Below are positions 21,010 through 30,100 of a stretch of 38,352 nt of DNA, one piece after another; positions within the stretch are counted from its first letter, which is position 1, and each line of letters begins with the position of its first letter. The notes beneath the pieces were generated by a model. That model saw only the letters and a list, made by a program, of their open reading frames with translations, did no database searches and was not told the origin of the DNA. This DNA is from a virus. Both the position numbers and the translations under genes were made by a program. The stretch is from positions 1 to 38,352 of IMG/VR virus record IMGVR_UViG_3300049483_000076, one strand, 5' to 3'.

Positions 21010-21276
21010 TCACCTCTTGTTCCTCGGCGTAGCCGGCGGGAGGGACGCCAGTACCTCCGCGAGCGGCTTCGCAATCTCATCGAGCAGCCGGTCGTTCGCT
21101 GTTTCGAGTAGGTCGATCGTCTTTCGCTGCGTCGTGATCGTCTCGACCTTGTCGTCGACCTCGCGCTTCGGGACGAGCCAGCCCTTCCACATTGCGTACA
21201 GCAGCAGCACGAGCACGCCGGGCGTGCCGATGTCGAGCACTGTGACGACGAGGTCCTTGAGCTGGTCGAGCGTCAT
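21010..21276 (-). CDS. Membrane protein with coiled coil, putative holin partner
   Basis: 88 residues from ATG 21276. One N-terminal hydrophobic segment (VLDIGTPGVLVLLLYAMWKG, residues about 14-33) is followed by a charged coiled-coil-like stretch (KREVDDKVETITTQRKTIDL). One membrane helix plus a cytoplasmic coil is common among second holin-like proteins in actinophage lysis cassettes. Its stop overlaps the next start. A GAAGG ribosome site lies upstream. Confidence 0.7.
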   Translation of the reverse strand: MTLDQLKDLVVTVLDIGTPGVLVLLLYAMWKGWLVPKREVDDKVETITTQRKTIDLLETANDRLLDEIAKPLAEVLASLPPATPRNKR

Positions 21277-21299
21277 GGGACGGTGCCCTTCGGGGTAGG

Positions 21300-21716
21300 T
21301 CAGTCGTTGGTCGTGTCGGGCCCGGTCGTCTGTGATCCGTCGGACCAGTACGTAGTACGTACCCCGTCGATCACGCTGTACCCGGTCGCGGTCGGACCGA
21401 CGGGCTCGGCAGGTGCAGGCAGCGCGGGCGGCGTCGGGCTCAGGCCCGGCACCTTCGCGATGATCGCGGCGACCTGCGGGATGAGCACGACGCGCTGCAC
21501 GATGGCGAGAATCACGGCGACCACGGCGACGCCGGCGGTCACAGCCGCGCTGACGTTCTCGGGCAGCGACAGCCCGGCCTTCGCGAGCTCGTCCTGCACG
21601 ATGGCCCAGACGCCGGGCACGACGACCGCGAACGCGACGACGAGCCAGACGATGGTGCGCAGCGTGGTACGCCACGGGTACGCGACCTGAGTCGACGGGG
21701 TGAGGGGCGTGGTCAT
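21300..21716 (-). CDS. Putative holin, two membrane segments
   Basis: 138 residues. Predicted membrane segments at about 20-42 (IVWLVVAFAVVVPGVWAIV) and 55-75 (VTAGVAVVAVILAIVQRVVL), then a Pro-rich linker and a polar C-terminal domain (VIDGVRTTYWSDGSQ). It lies directly after the endolysin gene with an ATGA overlap, the usual lysin-holin order. Holins form the pores that time lysis. Confidence 0.78.
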   Translation of the reverse strand: MTTPLTPSTQVAYPWRTTLRTIVWLVVAFAVVVPGVWAIVQDELAKAGLSLPENVSAAVTAGVAVVAVILAIVQRVVLIPQVAAIIAKVPGLSPTPPALPAPAEPVGPTATGYSVIDGVRTTYWSDGSQTTGPDTTND

Positions 21717-22552
21717 GATGTCGGACCTTCCTTGATGATGGCCGCGCGAGTGGCCTGCGGGATCGCGTCGATGGCTTGCGTGAGCTTGCTCTCAAGCGTC
21801 GAGAGGTCGACGTTCGCGAGCAGCGGCGCGAGCAGCGGGGCGAGCGTCTTCGCGAGCGCCGCGACGTCGACCGAAGCGGTGACGGGCGCGGGCTGGATGA
21901 TCGCGTTGACGATGTCGACCTCTGCCCGGTTGAAGTCGCCGCCGAGCAGCGGCGCGCCGAGCCGGGCGAGCAGCAGCCACTGCTGCATGCTCAGGCCGCG
22001 AGGGGCCTGACCCGGGGACAGCGCCCATATCGTGGTGTCGGTGGTTCGCATGCAAACGGGTAGAGCCATGTCGTCCTCCTGTTGTGCCGGTACGGACTTC
22101 CCGTCCGCGGCGAGTGCCTGCTGCCAAGTGACCAAGGGTCGCGGCCCCTCGTCCTTCCCCTTGCCGGCGAGACCGTTGAGCCCGGCCTTCGCGTCGACGA
22201 GCTGCGCCTTCGCCCCCGGCGACAGGTGCGGGCAGCCGTTCAGCACGACGTGGTGATGCGCTGGGGACTTGGGGTAGAGGATGCCGTACGGGCGGAAAAA
22301 GTCGACCCAGCCGCACGCCGTGAACAGCACGTCGGCGTCGGTCCGGTATGGGGTGAAGTCGGCCAGGTCGAGGACGCCACCGCCGTCGTGCGTGCCCTTG
22401 CTCGCCTCCACCGCGCCGGCTGAGTAGCAGCCCTGCGTGATGAGCCCGGACAGGTCCCGCACGATCAGGCCCGCCTCGCGGAAACGACGCTCGACCAGCG
22501 GCGCGCTCGTGTTGATGCACGAGCAGGTCGGGTAGCCGTACAAGGTCGTCAT
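21713..22552 (-). CDS. Endolysin, M15-type D,D-peptidase domain
   Basis: 279 residues. The N-terminal catalytic domain (about 1-115) has THDGGGVLDLAD with H55 and D62 in HxxxxxxD spacing and a later HHHVV at 99-103, the zinc ligands of M15 peptidases that cleave cell-wall peptides. The C-terminal part (about 155-279) is unlike known wall-binding domains I can name and ends in a helical region (VAALAKTLAPLLAPLLANVD). It is followed by the holin gene. The ribosome site is weak. Confidence 0.82.
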   Translation of the reverse strand: MTTLYGYPTCSCINTSAPLVERRFREAGLIVRDLSGLITQGCYSAGAVEASKGTHDGGGVLDLADFTPYRTDADVLFTACGWVDFFRPYGILYPKSPAHHHVVLNGCPHLSPGAKAQLVDAKAGLNGLAGKGKDEGPRPLVTWQQALAADGKSVPAQQEDDMALPVCMRTTDTTIWALSPGQAPRGLSMQQWLLLARLGAPLLGGDFNRAEVDIVNAIIQPAPVTASVDVAALAKTLAPLLAPLLANVDLSTLESKLTQAIDAIPQATRAAIIKEGPTS

Positions 22553-22579
22553 GAGCCCGAGGCTACCGCGTCAAGTCAG

Positions 22580-23017
22580 TCAGAGGGTATCGGACACGAC
22601 GACGCCGAGGTCCGCCGTCGACGACAGCGCGAGCTTGAGTCCGGTCGCGAGCGTCGCGAGGTCGGTGTGAATCACGGCGAGCTCGTCGCGGATCGTCTGC
22701 GGTGTGATGTTTGCGAGCGGCTGCCCGCCGACGTACGTCGCACGGGCGTTCTCGCTCGTGATGAACGCGTCAGCTGTGCCGGCTGTCGAGCGCAGCGACG
22801 CGACGCCGGCGGCGATGGCGGCGAGCAGGTTCGCGCGCTGCGTCGCTGCCGTGTTCTGCGCGGCGAGCCAGGTCGCGAGCTCCGCGGGCGTCCACGCGCG
22901 GGCGACGACGAGCGACGCGTCGGTCGGGTCGAGGTAGTAGCGCTGCCTGCTCACGGCGTCGGTCCAGACGCCGGGCGACACGACCGTCGCGGTGGCGGGG
23001 ATGTCTGCGAGGATCAT
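22580..23017 (-). CDS. Minor structural protein, hypothetical, 145 residues
   Basis: ATG 23017 with AGGAG 6 bases upstream. N-terminal part ATVVSPGVWTDAVSRQRYYL, then a helical segment with AELATWLAAQNTAATQRANL. Position between the minor tail genes and the endolysin suggests a tail-tip or baseplate-associated protein. No family recognised. Confidence 0.68.
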   Translation of the reverse strand: MILADIPATATVVSPGVWTDAVSRQRYYLDPTDASLVVARAWTPAELATWLAAQNTAATQRANLLAAIAAGVASLRSTAGTADAFITSENARATYVGGQPLANITPQTIRDELAVIHTDLATLATGLKLALSSTADLGVVVSDTL

Positions 23018-23025
23018 GTCTGCTC

Positions 23026-23772
23026 CTAGAGTCCGTTGTTCGCTGTGACCGCGTTGCCCGCGACCGTCGCCGTCGAGCCCGTGTCCTCAATCTCCCACCA
23101 CGGCACAGGCGCCTGCCCACCGTCGGCGCGTGTCATGAGGGTTCCGCCGCTGATCTTGACGAGCGTACCGAGGAACCGCCACGGGTTGGCGGGCGCGCTC
23201 GACACCGAGAACTGACACACGATCGTCGGCGTATCGACGAAGAACCCGACGAGCGGGATGTGGTACTGCCGAGAGCGCAGGTTCGCGCTGTTGCGCAGCG
23301 GTCGAGAGCCGTCGGTCGTGTACTTGATCGCGGCTTCGGCGACAAGGTTCGACACGTTCGCGTACGACAGCGGCGAGTGCCACGTGACCCTGTAGAGACG
23401 ACCGACCTCGGGCGTGAACGCGACGTCGCCGAAGCCGAGCCCGGCGCCGGCGTCGACGTCGCCGTACGTGGTACCGGCTGCGCTGAACACGACGCCGCGC
23501 CCACGCGCCGCGTTCACGACGCCGAGCACGATGACGCGGCGGGCGATCGACGTCGTCAGCACCTGGTCGCCGACCGACACGGCGCACGTCGTGAGCGGCG
23601 TGTGAGCCATCGGCGCGGTGTCGCCCGGGTACTGCAGGCGAATCGGGTTCACCCCGGTCACGAAACCGATGCGCAGCGTGTCCGTGTTGATCGTCTCGGG
23701 GATCGCGGCGCGGACGATGAGCTTCGCGAGCTCGCTCGTGGGGTCGTCGGGTTCGTTCGTCGGAATGGTCAT
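23026..23772 (-). CDS. Minor tail protein, 248 residues
   Basis: ATG 23772 overlaps the stop of the preceding tail gene (ATGA). The N-terminal 30 residues are polar; the rest looks beta-rich (GVNPIRLQYPGDTAPMAHTP, VIVLGVVNAARG) with a C-terminal NPWRFLGTLVKISGG and WWEIEDTGS. It sits downstream of the baseplate-hub-like protein, so a distal tail or receptor-binding role is likely. Family not certain. Confidence 0.72.
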   Translation of the reverse strand: MTIPTNEPDDPTSELAKLIVRAAIPETINTDTLRIGFVTGVNPIRLQYPGDTAPMAHTPLTTCAVSVGDQVLTTSIARRVIVLGVVNAARGRGVVFSAAGTTYGDVDAGAGLGFGDVAFTPEVGRLYRVTWHSPLSYANVSNLVAEAAIKYTTDGSRPLRNSANLRSRQYHIPLVGFFVDTPTIVCQFSVSSAPANPWRFLGTLVKISGGTLMTRADGGQAPVPWWEIEDTGSTATVAGNAVTANNGL

Positions 23773-24827
23773 GCAACCCGCCTCGCCGTCGTCGTGATGA
23801 GGTACGAGTCAGCGGCGACCTCTTGCTTGACGACCGTCCACGTGACGCCGCGGTACACGATGTTGACGTTCCCCCACAGCTTCGGGTGGAAAAGGTGCTT
23901 GATGGTCAGCGTCTCCTTCGGGGCGCGCAGCTCGGTCCACAGGTCGTCCACATACTTGGTGAACGTCGGCAGGTCGGCGGCGTCGACGTTCTCGCGACGC
24001 TCGACGATCCACCGGCCACGGCGCACAGCGTCGGCGGTGTCCTCACGGTAGGTGAAAAACACGTCGGTCACCGAGCCCTCGGTTCCGACGGTGCGTCCCG
24101 TCACGGTGAGCCTATTCGGGCGGTCGTCGAGCGCGACCGTCCAGTCGGGGTCCACGATGCCCAGACCCGGCGCAGTCGACAGCTCGATAGACGTCGGACG
24201 CTTCGCCGGCGTCACGTACGGTTCGAGGACGAGCGTGCCCAGCTTCGCGTACGGCTTCGCGAACCCGGCGACGTCACACAGCTCGCGCGTGATCGTCGAG
24301 TAAGGCACGCCCGGCTCCCACGCGGTGTCCGCGCGCAGCGTCGCGGTGCTCGCCGTGATCGCGAACGACGACACGAGAGCGCCGGTCAGCAGCTCGGCGA
24401 GAGCGGTCGTCACGGCGTACCCGGCGCCGTAGCAGACACTCTGCCCGTACAGCGGGAACGTGGTCAGCAGCGGGTTCGACACGTCGACGAGCGTGAGCGA
24501 CGTGTCACGCCGAGGCGACGCGCCCCGAGGGGCGATCGGGATCGCGTACGCGACGGGCGTCACGATCGGCGACGATCCGTCGGAAGGGTAGAGGACGTAC
24601 GACACGCGCAGCCGGTACTGCTCCCAATCGTCGACGACGTCGAGCGGCGTCGAGCTCGACCCTGACGCGGCGACGGTCAGCGACCCGGTGCCGCGAGTGT
24701 CGGCGTCGAGGTCCCACGTCCACGCGAAGCCTGCCGCGCCGGTCAGCGTGCGCACGAGCCGCCCCGACTGGTCCAGCAGCTCGTACAGCCACGTATAGGT
24801 GCGATCCGCAAGCCACACGTCAGACAT
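23769..24827 (-). CDS. Minor tail protein, baseplate hub-like, 352 residues
   Basis: Begins MSDVWLADRTYTWLYELLDQ and shows RGTGSLTVAASG, LYGQSVCYGAGYAVTTALAE, then WTVALDDRPNRLTVTGRTVG and a C-terminal LWGNVNIVYRGVTWTVVKQE. This organisation resembles minor tail proteins that form the hub at the tail tip of actinophages. Overlaps both neighbours (24820 and 23772), indicating translational coupling. The exact fold is inferred. Confidence 0.78.
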   Translation of the reverse strand: MSDVWLADRTYTWLYELLDQSGRLVRTLTGAAGFAWTWDLDADTRGTGSLTVAASGSSSTPLDVVDDWEQYRLRVSYVLYPSDGSSPIVTPVAYAIPIAPRGASPRRDTSLTLVDVSNPLLTTFPLYGQSVCYGAGYAVTTALAELLTGALVSSFAITASTATLRADTAWEPGVPYSTITRELCDVAGFAKPYAKLGTLVLEPYVTPAKRPTSIELSTAPGLGIVDPDWTVALDDRPNRLTVTGRTVGTEGSVTDVFFTYREDTADAVRRGRWIVERRENVDAADLPTFTKYVDDLWTELRAPKETLTIKHLFHPKLWGNVNIVYRGVTWTVVKQEVAADSYLITTTARRVA

Positions 24828-26973
24828 CGTCGACCCGCCGAACCGAGAACGACAACGCGGCGCGGCCTACCTGGTCGGAGGTCGCCCGCATGTCGGAGAC
24901 GATGCCGCGCAGCGTGCGCCCCGTCGGGTCGCGCCACAGGCACACGAGCGACCCGTTCGCGACAGCGACAAAGTCGTCAGCCGACGACGTCGTGCCGTCA
25001 TCCCAGTACAAATCCGTCTGTACGCCCTGCGTCGCGGCCCGGGCGGTCGTGCCGACGCCGATGCCGTACGCCCTGCCGTCGGCCTGGAACACGTCACGGT
25101 CCCACGACGAGTCAAGGTCGAGGCGGTGGTTCCACAGCGACCGGGCGACGCGCCCGCCGCCGGACAGGTAGCCGTACTGCGTGTTGACGCCGGTCGGCAG
25201 CCCGTACGCGAGCGAGTAGGCGTAACTCGGGTAGGCGCTCACGGCGCGCACGACGTACGTGCTCGTCATGGGCGCGTCGGGGTCGGGGATGGCCTGGCCT
25301 GAGACGAGGCCGGTCGCGACGGTGACTGTCTTCGTGACGCCGTACTGCGTATCGGTGCGCAGCACGTCGAGCGTGACGGTCGGTGCGCCGGTGCCGGTGC
25401 CGGCGGCGACGGTGACAGTCGCCGTGCCGCTGACCGCGTCCCACGAGATTGTCGCCGTGGGCACGGCGGGCGGGTCGAAGGTCGCGGTGTAGGACTGCTC
25501 GACCCATGTCGACCACAGGCCCGCGCCGTCACGGACACGGACGCGGCGCTTGCCGGTCGACCCGTCGGCAATGACCAGCCCGGGAGACCATGTCGTCGAC
25601 TGGTCGAAGCCGGAGCCGGCGGCGAGGACGACCGTGCCGGCGGCGTTCGTGACCTGCGCTTCCCAGCCGGATTGTGCCGCAGACTCGGGGTCGAAGTAGG
25701 TCCACGCGACGTTGATCGGGCTTGACTTGACCGGCGTCGTCGACGTGATCGTCGCCGACGGGCGTCCGCTCGTGACGAACGTGTACGTCGACGACCACGC
25801 GGACCAACCCATCGCCGGGACGCCCTGCACCTGCACCTGCGCCTCGTACGTGTTGCCGTTCGTGAGGACGCCGGCGCCGATGGTCGCGGCCTTCGTCGAG
25901 CTCGCGACGGCGGTCATCGTTGTCCACGTGCCCGAGCCGAGCAGCCGGTACCTGAGCTGGTACTGCGTCTGGTCGGCGGTGTCGTTGCTTGAGTAGTTCC
26001 ACGTGACCGTGGTCGCCTCGGCGGCGGGCGTCGCGACCGGGCCGGTGATGACCGGCGGGTTCGGCACGGTCGCGAGCGTGACGACGTTGCTCGTCACGTA
26101 CGCCGACTGCAGCCCGCCGGTCGGGGACACGGCCCGGACGCGGTACGTGTGCGTCACGCTCGACGACGGGGCGACATGCGTATACGTCGAGACGCCGGCG
26201 GCTGGTGTTGCGAGCGCGGCGCCGTCCCACACGCCGTTAGCGGCGTGCCAGAGCTCTTGTGTCGCGGCGAGCGTGCTGTTCACGGTCCACGACACGGCAA
26301 TGTCGGACGCGCCTGACTTGGCGGCTGCGCAGGCCGACGGCGCGGCGGGCGTCGTGTAGAGGATCGCGGACCACGCCGTGTTGGTCGATCCGGCGTTGTT
26401 ACCGGCGGCGATCAGGTACTCATAAGCCCGGTCGGGCACGCACGACGTGTCAGAGTACGAGGTCGCCGTGCCGGCGGCGACGGAAATGAGCTGCTGCGCG
26501 GTCAGGTTGTCCCGACGCCACACCCCGTTAAGGTCGACGGGCGCCGAGCTCGTCGGGTTGTTAGTCCACGCGAGGTCCGTGCGCGAGTCGCTGACCCGGG
26601 CGCGCGTGAAGGCGGTCGCCGCTGCGGGCAGCGTCGGGCCTAGCGTCGCATTGAACGTAACCGTCGGGGTGACGCCCGAGTACAGCGCCGACATGGTCAG
26701 CGTGATGGTCGCCGTCGTGTTGTACGGCTGCGCGCCGAAAGTGATCTGCCAGACGTTCGAGACGACCTGACCGGGCCCGGCGTTCAGCGTTCCGGCGCTC
26801 GCCTGCGAGCCGCTCCCCATCCCGCCGGACCACGCCATATTGAACACGTCGCCCGAGTAGGTGTACTGCGGCTGCGCCGACACGTACGCGGTCAGGACGT
26901 TGCCCGAGTAGGCCCAATCCACGCCGATACGGATCGGGTTCGATCCGCCTGTGTACGCACCCCATTGGGTCAT
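24820..26973 (-). CDS. Large minor tail protein with fibronectin type III-like domains
   Basis: 717 residues directly after the tape measure. Begins MTQWGAYTGGSNPIRIGVDW. Successive modules of about 90-100 residues show FnIII-like strands (RTDLAWTNNP, AYEYLIAAGNNAG, ELWHAANGVWDG, YRVRAVSPTGGL, YQLRYRLLGSGTWTTM). The C-terminal 150 residues (RSLWNHRLDLDSSW, DLYWDDGTTSSADDF) probably dock onto the tail tip. FnIII repeats in tail proteins commonly help surface attachment. It is likely the distal tail or host-contact protein. Confidence 0.8.
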   Translation of the reverse strand: MTQWGAYTGGSNPIRIGVDWAYSGNVLTAYVSAQPQYTYSGDVFNMAWSGGMGSGSQASAGTLNAGPGQVVSNVWQITFGAQPYNTTATITLTMSALYSGVTPTVTFNATLGPTLPAAATAFTRARVSDSRTDLAWTNNPTSSAPVDLNGVWRRDNLTAQQLISVAAGTATSYSDTSCVPDRAYEYLIAAGNNAGSTNTAWSAILYTTPAAPSACAAAKSGASDIAVSWTVNSTLAATQELWHAANGVWDGAALATPAAGVSTYTHVAPSSSVTHTYRVRAVSPTGGLQSAYVTSNVVTLATVPNPPVITGPVATPAAEATTVTWNYSSNDTADQTQYQLRYRLLGSGTWTTMTAVASSTKAATIGAGVLTNGNTYEAQVQVQGVPAMGWSAWSSTYTFVTSGRPSATITSTTPVKSSPINVAWTYFDPESAAQSGWEAQVTNAAGTVVLAAGSGFDQSTTWSPGLVIADGSTGKRRVRVRDGAGLWSTWVEQSYTATFDPPAVPTATISWDAVSGTATVTVAAGTGTGAPTVTLDVLRTDTQYGVTKTVTVATGLVSGQAIPDPDAPMTSTYVVRAVSAYPSYAYSLAYGLPTGVNTQYGYLSGGGRVARSLWNHRLDLDSSWDRDVFQADGRAYGIGVGTTARAATQGVQTDLYWDDGTTSSADDFVAVANGSLVCLWRDPTGRTLRGIVSDMRATSDQVGRAALSFSVRRVDDV

Positions 26974-26983
26974 GGTCGCCAGC

Positions 26984-29900
26984 CTAACGGACGCCCGCGC
27001 CGGCGAGCCGTGCGCGAAGCGTGTCGGTCAGCTTGCGAAGCGCGTCGTCGGGCGATGAGGCGACGACCTCGATACCGCCGAACGTGAGGTGTGTCGAGCT
27101 GTCGACGTACGTCGGGCCGAGGCTCGGGCTGAGAGCGGACGCCGGCGCGTACGTGTAGCCGGGCGAACCGCCGGACGCGAGCCCGGGCAGCGTGCCGAAC
27201 GCGTTCATGTATTCGAGCAGGCCCGGGCTTTTCGTCTCGATGGCCGTCGCGCTCGACGCGCGCATGATGAACTCGCGGTTGCTCAACCAATACAGGCCCG
27301 CTTCGTCGGAGGTGCCCGTGCCCGGCCCGGACACCCACGAACCCGTCGCCTTGCCCGGGTTGCGGTTGCCACGCGTCTGCGCGAGCGAGCCGGCGACGGG
27401 GTCGTACACCGTGTTGACGTACACGTAGTAGTGCGTGCCGTCGAGCTTGTTCATCGCGCCGACAGCGGCGTCGTACCCGTACCGCTGCCACACCGACATG
27501 ACATCGGCGGCAGTCTTCGGCGGCAGGTTCGCGAGCGCGGCCTTGAGGTCCTGCGCGTTTTTGATGACGATCGGCGCGTTCGGAGCTGTGACCGCCGTGT
27601 CGACTTTCTTCGGGATCAGGCCGTACGAGTCGGCGAGAGCGATCGCGGCGGCATCCGTGATGCCCATGGCCTTAGCGGCGGCGATGAACCGGTCACGGGC
27701 CTCCTGCGTGGCCTCGTTCTGCTTTGCGATCGCGACGCCCGACTTCTCCATCTTCTCGATGGTCGACAGGTGCGCCGCACCGAGCGAATCGAGCGCCCGC
27801 TGGTTAGCGCGACCCGCCTCGGTGTCAAGGTTGAAAGCCGTCTTGGTGGCGTTCAGCGCGGCAGCCATCGCGGCGCGTTCCTTGGCGGTGCCCTTCGTCG
27901 CGAGAGCGGCCTGCTCGGCGGCGTCGGCCTCGGCCTGGTGCAGTCCGACGAGCGAGCCGCTGGTCTCGATGGTCGCGTTGTACATGGCCCGCGTCGCCTC
28001 GACCTGCGCCCGAATCGCGTTCGCCGCGGACTGCGCCGCGCCGGCGGTGCCGAGCAGCGCTAGCTGCTGCTCGTCCATCGCGGACATGAGCCCTGGGTTC
28101 ACGGTGGTCGCCCGCTCGATGGCGGCAGGCACCTTCCCACCCATCCAGCCCACGTAATCCTGCGCGCTGAGCCCGGTGACCTTGAGCCCGCTCGCGACGT
28201 TGTCGAGCTGCGCCTTGTACTGCGGGAACAAGGTAATGAGCTTCTCTGTCGCGATCGTCTCGTCGCGGGCGCCCTGCGTCCACGTCGGGTCATAGTGCAC
28301 TTTCGTCTCGGCGACTTGCTTGAAAGCGGCGGCAGCGGCCTGCACGTTGCCGCTCGACCGTAGCGCGGCGAGCGACTTGTCGAGCTGGTCGAACTGTCCC
28401 TCAACCCGGGACACGACCGATCCGGTGCCGTTCATCGCCTTCGACACAGAGTCGAAGAATGACGGCTCAAGCGCCATGCGCAGCGAGTCGCCGAGCCCGT
28501 CGACCTTCGTCTTGATAAGCCAACCCTCGTCAAAGTTGAACGATGAGTTGAGGTTCACCATGTCGGCGCTGTTGCGTGCCTGACCGATCGACGCCGCGAG
28601 ATTGTCGGCGGTGGTGACCGTGCCCTGCAGCTCTTTGGAAGCGCTCGCGGCGTAGGTCTGGTAGAGCGCCACCGCGGCGGTCAGCTCGGCCACGCGCAGG
28701 GTCAGCTTGCCAACGCCACCCGCCGTGACGAGGCTTCCGGCGCCGAGCGCGGTCATGGCCGCGCGGAACTCGGACACGGCGACGACGGCCTTCATCGTGC
28801 CGCCGGCGAGCAGTAGCACGCCGGCGGCGGTCGCGGCGGTCGTGACGAGCGCGGCCTTCGCCGGGTCGGACATACTAGAGAACGCCCGGGCAAGCTTGAC
28901 GACCTCGGTCGACGCGCCGGACAGCATGGGTAGCAGCGCCTTGCCCATATCCGCGCCGGACTGCTGAATGTTGTTCATCGCAATTTTCATCTGAGACTCG
29001 GTCGTCGCGTAGCGACGGGCAGTCTCGGCAGCGAGCGCGCTGTTCTGCTGCCATGCGGCGGAACCAATGTCTAGCTGGTCGGTGAGCAGCGAACCCGCGG
29101 CGGCGAGCGACAGCAGCGCTGTCTGCTGACGGACGCCGACCATACCGAGCTGGTCGAGGATGATCGACGCGCTCGTGCCCGACTTCTCGACCTCGCCGAG
29201 CCCGGTGATGAACGCCGCGATAGCCGAGGATGCGTCGTGTTTGAACACCTTCGTGAACTGCTCGCCGGTCATGCCCGCGGTTGCGGCCATTGTCTTGAGC
29301 GCCTCGCCGCCGGCGTCGACGGTGTTTCTGACGGTCGTGAACGTCTGCGAGAGTGCGGTGCCGCCGGCCTCGGCCTCGACACCGACCGAGGTGAGCGCGG
29401 ACGCGAACGACAGCACCTCGTCGGTCGTCAGCCCGACGAGCTTGCCGCTCGCCGCGATGCGGGTCGACAGGCTCGTGATGTCACGTTCTGTGCTCGCGCC
29501 GTTGTTGCCGAGCGCGACGATTGTCGACGCCATGCGGGCGATACCGTCGCCGGTCACGCCCATGATGTTTGCAATCTGCGCGAGCGCGGTCGAGGCTTCG
29601 TCGCTCGTGAGGTTCGTGGCTTCGCCGAGTCCGATCATGACCCGGGTGAACTCGGCAATGTCGGACGCCTTCACGCCGAGCTGACCGGCGTTCTCGGCGA
29701 CTCGCGCGATTTCGGTCGCGCTGACGGGAAGGGTTCGGGCGAGCGCCTGCAGGTCGCCCTCTAGGCCGGCCATTTCGGCGGCTGTGCCGTTGACTGTCTT
29801 CGCGACGCCGGTCCATGCGGTTTCCCACTGGACAGCGGCCATCGCTGCGCCGGCGACGACGACGCCGACGGCTGCGCCCATCGCGAGCAGGCTCGTCGAG

Positions 29901-30073
29901 GTCGAGCGCCACGCCTGGTCATACTTGCCGACGGTGGCGCGATTCTTCTCAAGCGTGGACTGCTGCTCGTCGAGGTCTTTCTTGAGCGCCTGCACGTTGG
30001 CGCGGGCGGTGCCGACGGGGCCGGTGAATTGCTCGACCGTAGCGCGGAACCTGACTAGCACGTCGTACGCCAC
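26984..30073 (-). CDS. Tape measure protein
   Basis: 1029 residues, the longest gene of the tail block. N-terminal coiled coil (ARANVQALKKDLDEQQSTLE), then a PhageMin-type core (LARTLPVSATEIARVAENAG, TNLTSDEASTALAQIANIMG). Hydrophobic helices include AKAALVTTAATAAGVLLLAG near 400. Tape-measure length sets tail length at about 1.5 angstroms per residue, implying roughly 150 nm. GTG 30073 has GAGAGGA 7 bases upstream. It follows the frameshifted chaperone genes, the invariant siphovirus order. Confidence 0.93.
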   Translation of the reverse strand: MAYDVLVRFRATVEQFTGPVGTARANVQALKKDLDEQQSTLEKNRATVGKYDQAWRSTSTSLLAMGAAVGVVVAGAAMAAVQWETAWTGVAKTVNGTAAEMAGLEGDLQALARTLPVSATEIARVAENAGQLGVKASDIAEFTRVMIGLGEATNLTSDEASTALAQIANIMGVTGDGIARMASTIVALGNNGASTERDITSLSTRIAASGKLVGLTTDEVLSFASALTSVGVEAEAGGTALSQTFTTVRNTVDAGGEALKTMAATAGMTGEQFTKVFKHDASSAIAAFITGLGEVEKSGTSASIILDQLGMVGVRQQTALLSLAAAGSLLTDQLDIGSAAWQQNSALAAETARRYATTESQMKIAMNNIQQSGADMGKALLPMLSGASTEVVKLARAFSSMSDPAKAALVTTAATAAGVLLLAGGTMKAVVAVSEFRAAMTALGAGSLVTAGGVGKLTLRVAELTAAVALYQTYAASASKELQGTVTTADNLAASIGQARNSADMVNLNSSFNFDEGWLIKTKVDGLGDSLRMALEPSFFDSVSKAMNGTGSVVSRVEGQFDQLDKSLAALRSSGNVQAAAAAFKQVAETKVHYDPTWTQGARDETIATEKLITLFPQYKAQLDNVASGLKVTGLSAQDYVGWMGGKVPAAIERATTVNPGLMSAMDEQQLALLGTAGAAQSAANAIRAQVEATRAMYNATIETSGSLVGLHQAEADAAEQAALATKGTAKERAAMAAALNATKTAFNLDTEAGRANQRALDSLGAAHLSTIEKMEKSGVAIAKQNEATQEARDRFIAAAKAMGITDAAAIALADSYGLIPKKVDTAVTAPNAPIVIKNAQDLKAALANLPPKTAADVMSVWQRYGYDAAVGAMNKLDGTHYYVYVNTVYDPVAGSLAQTRGNRNPGKATGSWVSGPGTGTSDEAGLYWLSNREFIMRASSATAIETKSPGLLEYMNAFGTLPGLASGGSPGYTYAPASALSPSLGPTYVDSSTHLTFGGIEVVASSPDDALRKLTDTLRARLAGAGVR

Positions 30074-30100
30074 GACCTGTCCTCTCAGTCGACCTCGGCG